Shown: positions 8,566-16,244 of the stretch, piece after piece
Position numbering within the stretch: the first letter of the stretch is position 1
Layout: each line of letters starts with the position of its first letter
From: LMUY01 sp964244585
GTDB taxonomy: Bacteria > Pseudomonadota > Alphaproteobacteria > Acetobacterales > Acetobacteraceae
DNA: 64,000 nt
Reading direction: 5' to 3'
NCBI GenBank assembly: GCA_964244585.1
Contig: CAXTJM010000019.1
Location: 1 to 64,000, forward strand
Program-made: the position numbers and the translations under genes
Notes under the pieces: generated by a model
What the model was told of the DNA's origin: nothing
What the model saw: the letters and a program-made list of their open reading frames with translations, nothing else
The model's database searches: none

Positions 8566-9537
8566 TCAGTGCATCCGTGGCGACTTGAGCAAAGACCGCC
8601 GGTCCACCGTCGCGATGCTGACGGGAAGCTGGCGCTCGTCGCGGCGCACCATCAGCCGCACCTTCGACCCGGCCGGCCCGCAAGCCCAGACGCCGCGCCA
8701 AAGCCCGGCGAGGTCGGTGATCTCCTCGTCCTCCACCGACAGCACGTGGTCCCCGGTGCGCAGGCCGGCGCGGTCAGCCGGCCCGCCATCCGCCAGGCCA
8801 CCGATCACCACCGTCTCGTCATCCTCCATCGCGTACACGCCGAGCCACGGCCGCGCCGGGCGGTTCACCTGGCCGTAGCGGCGGAGATCGTTGAGGATGG
8901 GCGGCAGCATGTCGATTGGGACGATCATGTTCATGTCGTGACGCCGGCCCTTGCCGTCGCCCTGTTGCAGGATCAGCGAGCCCACGCCCAGCAGCTTGCC
9001 ATCGGCGCCGATCAGCGCCCCGCCGCCCCAGAACGGGTGTGCCGGCGCGGTGAAGATCGCCTCGTCCAGCAGGTATTCCCAATAACCGGCGAATTCCTGC
9101 CGCCCGACCACCTTGGTCTCGATCGCGCGGCGTCGGCCGCCCGCCGAGGCGAACAGCACGGCATCGCCCAGCTTCACCGGCCCGCTCTCGCCGAATTCCA
9201 GCTTGGGCAGGTTCAGCTTGCCCAATGGTTGCACCAGGCCGAAGCCGGTTTCCCCATCGAAGGCGAGCGCGTGTCCGGGGATGGCGCGGCCGTCGGCAGA
9301 TGTAATCCAGACCGTCTCCGCCTCGGTGATCAGGTACCCCATGGTGAGCAGCAGGCCGTCATCGCTGATCACCACGCCCGACCCTTCCCGGTCCGTCCCG
9401 AGGGCGGCGGCGGTGAAGGCGTCGGAGGGCGCGGTGGCGCGCAACCCGACCACGGCGCTCAGCACCTCGTCGAGGTCGAAGCTGTAGTCAGCCGGATCGG
9501 GCTGCAGTTCGGACGGGATGTCCCACTCCTTGGCCAT
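8566..9537 (-). CDS. HtrA/S1C-like protein lacking the catalytic triad, with PDZ domain
   Basis: A 323-residue protein with a trypsin-like HtrA fold (about 45-215) and a C-terminal PDZ domain (about 228-310, GLADGGPADRAGLRTGD). Alignment by eye to HtrA motifs shows all three catalytic positions replaced. The His in the LTNNHVV motif is Tyr68 (LTMGYLI), the Asp of the DxxxDLA motif is Gly98 (DGETGFG), and the Ser of PGNSGG is Gly171 (PFWGGG). No signal peptide is visible (MAKEWDIPSELQ), so it is probably cytoplasmic. Its ATG is one base after the stop of the upstream aldehyde dehydrogenase, so the two are co-translated. It is likely a peptide-binding scaffold or pseudoprotease; that role is inference. 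Confidence 0.85.
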   Translation of the reverse strand: MAKEWDIPSELQPDPADYSFDLDEVLSAVVGLRATAPSDAFTAAALGTDREGSGVVISDDGLLLTMGYLITEAETVWITSADGRAIPGHALAFDGETGFGLVQPLGKLNLPKLEFGESGPVKLGDAVLFASAGGRRRAIETKVVGRQEFAGYWEYLLDEAIFTAPAHPFWGGGALIGADGKLLGVGSLILQQGDGKGRRHDMNMIVPIDMLPPILNDLRRYGQVNRPARPWLGVYAMEDDETVVIGGLADGGPADRAGLRTGDHVLSVEDEEITDLAGLWRGVWACGPAGSKVRLMVRRDERQLPVSIATVDRRSLLKSPRMH

Positions 9538-9538
9538 G

Positions 9539-11047
9539 TCAGCCGTAATTCACCATGATGGTCTTCTTGTGCATGAAATGCTCCAGCATCGCTTCCAGGC
9601 TGGCTTCCTTGCCCAGCCCGCTGCTCTTGACGCCGCCATAGGACAGGTTGGCCTGCACAACCAGGTTTTGGTTGATCTGGACCAAGCCTGCCTCCAGCCG
9701 GTGCGCCAAATCCAGCCCGACCTTCAGATTGTTCGTCCAGACCGAGGCGGCAAGGCCGTACTCGGTGCCATTCGCCTTGGCCAGCACCTCTTCCGGCGCA
9801 TCGAACGGAAAGATGCAGGTGACGGGGCCGAAGATCTCCTCCTGCACCAGCGGGCTGTCATCCGGCAGGTTGGTGAAGATATGCGGCTGGATGAACAGGC
9901 CCTTCCTCAACGCCGGGTCGGCCGGCATGGCGGAGCAGGCGCGGCCCTCGGCGCCCGCGGTGGCCTTGCCCTGCTCGATATACTTTTGGACCTTGCCGAA
10001 CTGCTCGCTGCTGATGATGGTGCCGATATCGGTCGCCTCGTCCAGCGGGTCGCCCATCACCATGGCGTCCACCTTCTCCGCCATGGCGTCGACGAAGCGT
10101 TGGAAGATCGGCCGCTCCACGTAGATGCGGCTGGCGGCGGTGCAGCTCTGTCCCTGCCGGGTGAAGCGCATGGAGGTGAGCGCGCCGGTGACCGTCTTGT
10201 CGAAGTCGCAATCCGCGAACACCAGCATGGGCGACTTGCCGCCCAGCTCCAGCGTCACCGGGATCAACTTTTCCGCTGCGGCCTTGGACACGATGCGGCC
10301 TACCTCGACGCTGCCGGTGAAGGTCACCTTGCGCACCTTCGGATGGGCCACCAGCGGACCGCCGCATTCCGGGCCGAAGCCGGACAGCATGTTGTAGCAG
10401 CCGGCGGGCAGGATACGGTTCACCAGCTCGCACACGCGCAGCACGGTCAGCGGCGCTTCCTCGGCGGATTTCACCACCACCGTGTTGCCGGCGACCAGCG
10501 CCGGGGCGACCTTCAGCGCCATCAGCAGCATGGGCACGTTCCAGGGGATGATGGCGCCCACCACGCCCAGCGGCTCGCGAACCGTGACCGACAGCACGTT
10601 GGGGGCGAAGGGCACGGTCTCACCCTTCAGCTCGCCGCCCAGGCCGCCGAAGAACTCGAAGATGTCGGCGATGGTGTTGGCCTCGACCCGGCTTTCGGTG
10701 CGCAGCGCCTTGCCGGTCTCCAGCGCGATCAGCCGGGCCAGCTCCTCCACATGTTCCCGCAGCAGGGCGGCGCATCGGCTCACCAGGGCGCCGCGCTTGC
10801 GGGACGGCATGCCGGCCCACGCCTTCTGCGCGGCATCCGCCACTTCGACCGCTTTGGCCACGTCGGCGGCGTCGCCCTCGGCAGCGCGGCCGATTTCCTC
10901 GCCGGTCGCCGGGTTCACCACGGCGAAGCTCTTGCCCGACCGGGCCGGCACGAAGCGGCCGCCGATCAGGTGTTGCCCGGAGAGGGCGCGGGCCAGGGCA
11001 CGCTCGTCCAGCATCGGCGCCTCGGCGGGTTGTGGACGGTCCAGCAT
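9539..11047 (-). CDS. NAD(P)-dependent aldehyde dehydrogenase
   Basis: A 502-residue aldehyde dehydrogenase that oxidises an aldehyde to its acid. Visible motifs are the cofactor-binding IPWNVP and FTGSVEVG, the general-base glutamate in LELGGKSP, and the catalytic cysteine in GQSCTAASR. The open frame extends to 11158, but ATG 11047 is preferred because a GGGAGG sits seven bases upstream and the protein then begins like other family members shortly before LSGQHLIGGRFV. It is the first gene of a two-gene unit with the pseudoprotease and is divergent from the CaiB/BaiF gene (84-bp gap). The aldehyde cannot be named from sequence. Confidence 0.92.
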   Translation of the reverse strand: MLDRPQPAEAPMLDERALARALSGQHLIGGRFVPARSGKSFAVVNPATGEEIGRAAEGDAADVAKAVEVADAAQKAWAGMPSRKRGALVSRCAALLREHVEELARLIALETGKALRTESRVEANTIADIFEFFGGLGGELKGETVPFAPNVLSVTVREPLGVVGAIIPWNVPMLLMALKVAPALVAGNTVVVKSAEEAPLTVLRVCELVNRILPAGCYNMLSGFGPECGGPLVAHPKVRKVTFTGSVEVGRIVSKAAAEKLIPVTLELGGKSPMLVFADCDFDKTVTGALTSMRFTRQGQSCTAASRIYVERPIFQRFVDAMAEKVDAMVMGDPLDEATDIGTIISSEQFGKVQKYIEQGKATAGAEGRACSAMPADPALRKGLFIQPHIFTNLPDDSPLVQEEIFGPVTCIFPFDAPEEVLAKANGTEYGLAASVWTNNLKVGLDLAHRLEAGLVQINQNLVVQANLSYGGVKSSGLGKEASLEAMLEHFMHKKTIMVNYG

Positions 11048-11131
11048 CGGTTTGCCTCCCACGGCGGTCTGCTTGTAAGCCGATGATGACAATGGCCCTG
11101 GCACGCGGGCCGGGCAAGCGGGAGGGCGTGG

Positions 11132-12340
11132 ATGGCACAGGCTGTGGGACCCCTGCACGGGGTGACGGTGTTCGACCTGACCCGGGTGCTGGCGGGACCG
11201 ACCTGCGTGCAGATGCTGGGCGACCTGGGCGCCGAAATCATCAAGGTGGAAAAACCCGGCAGCGGCGACGACACCCGCGGCTTCGCGCCGCCCTTCATGC
11301 CCGGCACGCGGGAGAGCGCCTATTTCGTCGGGGTGAACCGCAACAAGCGCTCACTCACGCTGGACATCGCCGTGGCGGAGGGCCAGGCGCTGGCACTGCG
11401 GCTGATCGAGCAGTGCGACATCCTGGTGGAAAACTTCAAGGTCGGTGCGCTGGCGAAGTACGGGTTGGGGTACGAGCAGCTTCACGCCAGGTTTCCGCGG
11501 CTGGTCTACTGCTCGATCACCGGGTTCGGACAAACCGGGCCCTACGCGCCCCGGCCGGGCTATGACAGCCTGGTGCAGGCAATGGGCGGGGTGATGAGCC
11601 TGACTGGTGAGCCGGAGGGGTTGCCGCAGAAGGTGGGCGTGCCGGTGGCCGACACGTTCGCCGGCCTCTATGGCTGCATTGGTGTGATGGCGGCGTTGCG
11701 CCACCGGGACGCCACCGGGCAGGGCCAGCAGGTCGATATCGGCATGCTGGACACGCACGTCGCCTGGCTGGCCAACCAGGGCATGAACTACCTGGCGACC
11801 GGCGAGAACCCGGTGCGGCTGGGCAACCAGCACCCCAACATCGTGCCCTACCAGGTGTTCCCGACGCAGGACGGCTTCATGGTGCTGTCGGTCGGCAACG
11901 ACCCCACCTTCAAGCGGTTCTGCGACGCTTTCGAGCTGTCGCACCTGCTGGACGACCCCCGCTTCGCCACCAACGCCGCCCGGGTGGCCAACCGCGCCCT
12001 GGTGACCGACACGCTGACCCCGACCATGCAGCGGCACCCCACGGCCTGGTGGGTGGACCGGCTGGAGGCGCTGAAGGTGGGCTGCGGCCCGATCAACACC
12101 TTGGCCGAGGTGTTCGCCGACCCACAGGTGCAGGCCCGCGGCGTGGTGTTGCAGATGCCCCATGCCGCGACGCCGGACGGGGTGAAGGTGATCGCCAACC
12201 CGGTGCGGCTGAGCGAGACCCCCGTCGCCTACCGCCTGCCGCCGCCCGTGCTGGGCGAACACACGCAGGCGGTGCTGACGGAGCGGCTGGGACTGTCGGC
12301 GGCAGACGTGGCGGCGTTGCGGGAGAAGGGTGTCGTCTGA
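11132..12340 (+). CDS. CaiB/BaiF (class III) CoA-transferase
   Basis: A 402-residue class III CoA-transferase that moves CoA between carboxylic acids. The N-terminus (LHGVTVFDLTRVLAGPTC) and ADLGAEIIKVE-like segment (GDLGAEIIKVEKPG) are hallmarks. The catalytic aspartate is Asp174 in GVPVADTFAG, equivalent to Asp169 of formyl-CoA transferase. It stands alone on the plus strand, divergent from the aldehyde dehydrogenase, so the two may share a regulatory region and a pathway. The acyl-CoA substrates are unknown. Confidence 0.92.
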   Translation: MAQAVGPLHGVTVFDLTRVLAGPTCVQMLGDLGAEIIKVEKPGSGDDTRGFAPPFMPGTRESAYFVGVNRNKRSLTLDIAVAEGQALALRLIEQCDILVENFKVGALAKYGLGYEQLHARFPRLVYCSITGFGQTGPYAPRPGYDSLVQAMGGVMSLTGEPEGLPQKVGVPVADTFAGLYGCIGVMAALRHRDATGQGQQVDIGMLDTHVAWLANQGMNYLATGENPVRLGNQHPNIVPYQVFPTQDGFMVLSVGNDPTFKRFCDAFELSHLLDDPRFATNAARVANRALVTDTLTPTMQRHPTAWWVDRLEALKVGCGPINTLAEVFADPQVQARGVVLQMPHAATPDGVKVIANPVRLSETPVAYRLPPPVLGEHTQAVLTERLGLSAADVAALREKGVV

Positions 12341-12409
12341 AGCGCTACCAAAAAGCTGGTGGTTACGGCCGGGACACAAGACTGAACCGCTGCGTGTTAG
12401 GATGGGAGC

Positions 12410-12985
12410 ATGACCATCGCCCTCCGCAAAGCCATGACGCAGGCCGAGTTCTTCCTTTGGGCGCAATCGGAGGAGGGACGTTACGAGTTCGACGGCATCC
12501 GCCCGGTCGCCATGACGGGCGGTAATCTAGGCCATAACCAGATCATGCTGGCGACCCACAGGGCACTTGATCGGCACCTTGCCGGTAGCGCCTGCAGGGC
12601 GCTCGGCCCGGAGGCCGGCGTGGCGACGGTCGGCGAGACGGTCCGCTTCCCCGACGCCGTCGTCACCTGCTCCAAGTTCAACCGCTCCGACCTCCTGGTC
12701 CCAAGCCCTGTGGTCGTCTTCGAAATCGTCAGCCCCGGTTCGCTCCGTGTCGACCGCGTCGTCAAGCTGCGCGAGTACCAGTCGGTCCGATCCATCCGAA
12801 GCTACGTCATCGTCGAGTCCGAAGCCCCAGCGGTCACCCTCTTGTCGCGCGACGAGGCGGACGGACCGTTCAGTGCCATCGGTTTGACCGAGGATGATAC
12901 CCTCGATCTCTCGTGTGTCGGCATTTCCCTCGCGGTCGCTGAGCTTTACGACGGCCTGGATTTCGGGTCCGGCGGTCCGGGCTGA
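12410..12985 (+). CDS. Uma2-family (DUF820) putative endonuclease
   Basis: A 191-residue protein of the Uma2/DUF820 family with a PD-(D/E)XK nuclease fold. Recognisable elements are MTQAEFFLWAQSEEGRYEF at the N-terminus, RFPDAVVTC, VVFEIVSPGS and the KLREYQSVRSIRSYVIVE strand with the lysine/glutamate pair. These genes are abundant in cyanobacteria and scattered in other bacteria. They are restriction-enzyme-like, but no biological role is demonstrated for most. It is a single gene flanked by unrelated genes and convergent with the VWA gene, consistent with mobility, although no repeats or transposase accompany it. Confidence 0.88.
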   Translation: MTIALRKAMTQAEFFLWAQSEEGRYEFDGIRPVAMTGGNLGHNQIMLATHRALDRHLAGSACRALGPEAGVATVGETVRFPDAVVTCSKFNRSDLLVPSPVVVFEIVSPGSLRVDRVVKLREYQSVRSIRSYVIVESEAPAVTLLSRDEADGPFSAIGLTEDDTLDLSCVGISLAVAELYDGLDFGSGGPG

Positions 12986-13033
12986 CCACAGCAATGGGCA
13001 CCTGGCCGATCAGGCTGGCCATGTCCTTGCACG

Positions 13034-14224
13034 CTACCGTGTCAACTCCCGCGCCATCTCGTCCAGGCCGGCGACCGTCAGCGGGTACATGCGCTTCTCC
13101 ATCAGCGTATGCACCATGCCGATCGATTGCGTGTAGCCCCAATCCGCCACTGGCGAGGGGTTGAGCCAGGCGGCCCGGCGCCAATGCGCGGTCATGCGGG
13201 CGAGCCAGACGCTGCCCGCCTCCTCGTTCCAATGCTCCACGCTGCCGCCCTTCATCGCGATCTCGTACGGGCTCATGGTCGCATCGCCCACGAAGATCGC
13301 GCGGTACTCGGCGCCGTAGGTGCGCAGCACTTCCGCCGTGGGGATCGAGCTGTCGGCCCGGCGGCGATTGTCGGTCCACACCCGCTCGTACGGGCAGTTG
13401 TGGAAGTAGAAGAACGAAAGGTGCCGGAACTCGCTGCGGGCGGCGGAGAACAGCTCGGCCGAGGCCTTCACGTGGTCGTCCATGCTGCCGCCGATATCCA
13501 GGAACAGCAGCACGCGCACCGTGTTGCGCCGCTCCGCCTGCATGCGCAGGTCCAGCGAACCCGCGTTCGACGCCGTGGCCTGGATGGTGCCGGGCAGGTC
13601 AAGCTCCGTCGGCACGCCCGTGCGGGCGAAGCGGCGCAGGCGGCGCAATGCCACCTTCAGGTTGCGGGTGCCCAGCTCCAGCGTGTCGTCCAGGTCGCGG
13701 AACTCGCGCTTGTCCCAGACCTTCACCGCCCGGCGGTGGCGGCTGCGATCCTGGCCGATCCGCACGCCTTCCGGGTTGTAGCCATAGGCGCCGAACGGCG
13801 AGGTGCCGGCAGTGCCCACCCATTTGGAGCCGCCCTGGTGGCGCTCCTTCTGCTCGGCCAGGCGCTGGCGCAGCGTCTCCATCAGCTTGTCGAAGCCGCC
13901 GACCGCCGCGATCTGCGCCTGCTCCTCCTTGGTCAGCAGCTTCTCCGCCAGGCGCTTCAGCCATTCCTCCGGGATCGTGCCGGCCACGCCCTCGGCGCCT
14001 GGCGCGGCAGTGCCCTCCAGCCCCTTGAAGCAGGCGGCGAACACGCGGTCGAACCGGTCGAGATGGCGTTCGTCCTTCACCAGGGCGGCGCGGCTCAGGA
14101 AGTAGAAATCGTCCACGCTGTAATCGGCCACGCCCGCCTGCATGGCCCCCAGCAGCGCCAGGTATTCCATGATGGAGGCGGGGACGCCCGCCTGGCGCAG
14201 CGAAAGGACGAACTGGGTGAACAT
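13034..14224 (-). CDS. CoxE-like VWA domain protein
   Basis: A 396-residue protein of the CoxE-like VWA family. It begins MFTQFVLSLRQAGVPASIMEYLALL and has a C-terminal VWA domain (about 235-390) containing the metal-ion-dependent adhesion segment LFLDIGGSMDDH, where the canonical DxSxS serine is glycine, then FYFHNCPYERVW. The DxGxS variant is, to my knowledge, normal in this subfamily. Such proteins pair with MoxR ATPases for metallo-enzyme or complex maturation. The only MoxR in view is at the left edge on the same strand. The 54-bp gap to the antiporter upstream suggests possible co-transcription. Confidence 0.88.
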   Translation of the reverse strand: MFTQFVLSLRQAGVPASIMEYLALLGAMQAGVADYSVDDFYFLSRAALVKDERHLDRFDRVFAACFKGLEGTAAPGAEGVAGTIPEEWLKRLAEKLLTKEEQAQIAAVGGFDKLMETLRQRLAEQKERHQGGSKWVGTAGTSPFGAYGYNPEGVRIGQDRSRHRRAVKVWDKREFRDLDDTLELGTRNLKVALRRLRRFARTGVPTELDLPGTIQATASNAGSLDLRMQAERRNTVRVLLFLDIGGSMDDHVKASAELFSAARSEFRHLSFFYFHNCPYERVWTDNRRRADSSIPTAEVLRTYGAEYRAIFVGDATMSPYEIAMKGGSVEHWNEEAGSVWLARMTAHWRRAAWLNPSPVADWGYTQSIGMVHTLMEKRMYPLTVAGLDEMARELTR

Positions 14225-14278
14225 GCGGCGCGAGCCTAGCGCCTGGCGGACGGGTTCGTCACCCGCGGTCGCGACCGC

Positions 14279-15796
14279 TCATCCGACGGAGCGGAGCCGC
14301 CGCAGGGTATGCCCCTCCGCCCAGTCCAGCTCCTCCTCCAACTGGTGGAAGGCGTGGTCGCCGATGACGAGGCGGCGGCGCAGGTCGAGCAGCCGCTCCC
14401 GCTTGGCGGCGATCACCTGCAAGGTGAGGCTGTGGCGATCCGCTTGGGACCCTACCGCCTCCTGCTCCGCGAGCATCGCGGAGGCCGGGGCGCCCGGCGT
14501 CGCGTGCAGGATGTCCAACGCCACGTTCGCCGCCTGCGCCCGCGCCAGGACCAACTCGCGCTGCACCGCGCCGTCGTCGCCAAGCTGCAGCCAACGCATC
14601 AGCGGGGCGAGCGTCATGCCCTGCACCACCAACGTGCCCAGCACCACTGCGAAGGCCGCGGCGATCACCAGGTCCCGGTACGGGAAGGCCGCCACTGCAC
14701 CGTCGCCGATCGGCAGCGCCAGGGCGGTGGCGAGCGTCACGATGCCGCGCATGCCGCACCAAGAGACGACCAGGGAGCCCTTCACCGGCGGCCGGAACGT
14801 CCCCAGCGGCCTGACCTGGCGCAGCAGGCCGGTGAACCCCAGCACCCAGGCCATGCGCGCGACCACCACCGTCAGCAGCACCGTCCCCGCGAACGCGGCA
14901 GTCGCTGCGGCATGCCCATCCATCCTGTCCAGGACGCCGCGAAGCTGCAGGCCGATCAGGATGAAGGCGAGGGCGTTCAGCACGAACACCGCCACCTCCC
15001 ACACGGCATAGGAGGCGCGGCGATGCTCGGCGCCGAGCCGGCCGGGCGCCAGCCGGGCGATGGCGGTGGCGTAGAACACCGTCGTGATGACCGGCGACAC
15101 GCCCAGCCGGTCCGCCAGCAGCCAGACGGCGTAGGTGCCGACGAATTGCATGACCACGGAGACGGCGATGTCGTGTGCCGGGCGAACCACGAGCATGTAG
15201 AGGTGCGCCGCCGCGAACCCGACCGCGGCGCCGCCGACGCAGGTGAGCAACAGCAGCCAGCCGGCCGACCAGAGGGAGAACGCCCCGCCAGCCACCGCGC
15301 CCAGCGCCACCCGGTAGATCAGCAGCGCGGTCGCGTCGTTCAGCAGGCTTTCGCCTTCCAGGATCACCATGACCCGGTGCGGCGGCGACAGGGACCGCAG
15401 CACGGCGGTCGCGGCAGAGGCGTCCGGCGGCGCCACGATGGCGCCGAGCACGATGGCGACCGACCATGGCATCCCCGGCACCAGCCACCGGGCGATGACG
15501 GCGACCGCCGCCACGGTCACGGTCACGGCCACCAGCACCAGGCTGCCCACCGGCAGCCAGTTCGCGCGCAGGTCGCGCGGCGATGCGTCAAACGCCGCGT
15601 CCATCAGGGTCGGCGCGACGAACAAGGCCAGCGCCAGGTCCGGGTCGAGCGTGGCGTTCACCCCGGACGGCACGAAAGCGAGCGTCGCGCCGGCTACCGC
15701 CAGCAAGGCCGGGTATGGCGTGCCGATCCGCTGGGCCACCACGGTCAACGCGGCGCCCGTCAGCAGCAGCACCAGCAGAAGCTGGAACAGCGCCAT
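14279..15796 (-). CDS. CPA1-family Na+/H+ antiporter
   Basis: A 505-residue integral membrane protein with about twelve transmembrane segments and the CPA1 ion-binding motif GAIVAPPDASAATAVL (about residues 100-115), followed by LEGESLLNDATALLIYR (about 125-142), both standard for sodium:proton exchangers of the NhaP type. A cytoplasmic C-terminal tail of about 110 residues (from LMRWLQLGDDGA) is charged and helical. It exports Na+ or K+ in exchange for protons. Cation specificity cannot be predicted. It lies between the NIPSNAP gene (39-bp gap) and the VWA gene on the same strand. Confidence 0.92.
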   Translation of the reverse strand: MALFQLLLVLLLTGAALTVVAQRIGTPYPALLAVAGATLAFVPSGVNATLDPDLALALFVAPTLMDAAFDASPRDLRANWLPVGSLVLVAVTVTVAAVAVIARWLVPGMPWSVAIVLGAIVAPPDASAATAVLRSLSPPHRVMVILEGESLLNDATALLIYRVALGAVAGGAFSLWSAGWLLLLTCVGGAAVGFAAAHLYMLVVRPAHDIAVSVVMQFVGTYAVWLLADRLGVSPVITTVFYATAIARLAPGRLGAEHRRASYAVWEVAVFVLNALAFILIGLQLRGVLDRMDGHAAATAAFAGTVLLTVVVARMAWVLGFTGLLRQVRPLGTFRPPVKGSLVVSWCGMRGIVTLATALALPIGDGAVAAFPYRDLVIAAAFAVVLGTLVVQGMTLAPLMRWLQLGDDGAVQRELVLARAQAANVALDILHATPGAPASAMLAEQEAVGSQADRHSLTLQVIAAKRERLLDLRRRLVIGDHAFHQLEEELDWAEGHTLRRLRSVG

Positions 15797-15835
15797 CGGC
15801 CTATCCCGGATGGATCATCCGATGCGGCGGCGCCG

Positions 15836-16162
15836 TCACAACACGCTGGAGAATTTCGTCGGCACGAGCATCTCGTTGACGATGTGGCCGACGATTGGGC
15901 CGTCCTTCTCCGTCTCGGCGCGCTTGGCGATCCACTCGGGATCGGCCTGGAACGCCGTCCATTTCTGCTCCCGCTCCGCCAGGCTTTCCCAGGCGAGCAT
16001 ATAGGTGAGCGTCTGGTTGGAGCTGCCGACCAGCGTCGTCCAGAACCCGGCCTGGCGGATGCCGTGGCGCTGCCAGAGGCCGAGCGTGATCGTCTCGAAC
16101 CGTTTCAGCAGCGCCGGCAGCCGGCCCGGCACGCAGTGATAGATGCGCATCTCGTAGATCAT
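15836..16162 (-). CDS. NIPSNAP-family protein
   Basis: A 108-residue protein with the NIPSNAP ferredoxin-like (dimeric alpha/beta barrel) signature: it opens with YEMRIYHCVPGRLPALLKRF and has LTYMLAWESLAEREQKWTAF in the middle. Bacterial members are small cytoplasmic proteins, often near oxidative catabolic genes, with no defined activity. The ATG at 16162 is preceded by an AAGGTGAAGG ribosome-binding region. It faces away from the AsmA gene. Confidence 0.88.
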   Translation of the reverse strand: MIYEMRIYHCVPGRLPALLKRFETITLGLWQRHGIRQAGFWTTLVGSSNQTLTYMLAWESLAEREQKWTAFQADPEWIAKRAETEKDGPIVGHIVNEMLVPTKFSSVL

Positions 16163-16244
16163 GCTGTGGTTCCTTCACCTTGCCGCACCATGCGCGGCAG
16201 TGTGGCAGGCTGCAACCGGCCCGGACGGGGTGCGTTCCGGCCTC

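Noticed and set aside
13034..14224. VWA metal site DxGxS as an inactivating mutation
   Set aside because: To my knowledge this variant is normal in this CoxE-like subfamily, so it is not treated as unusual.
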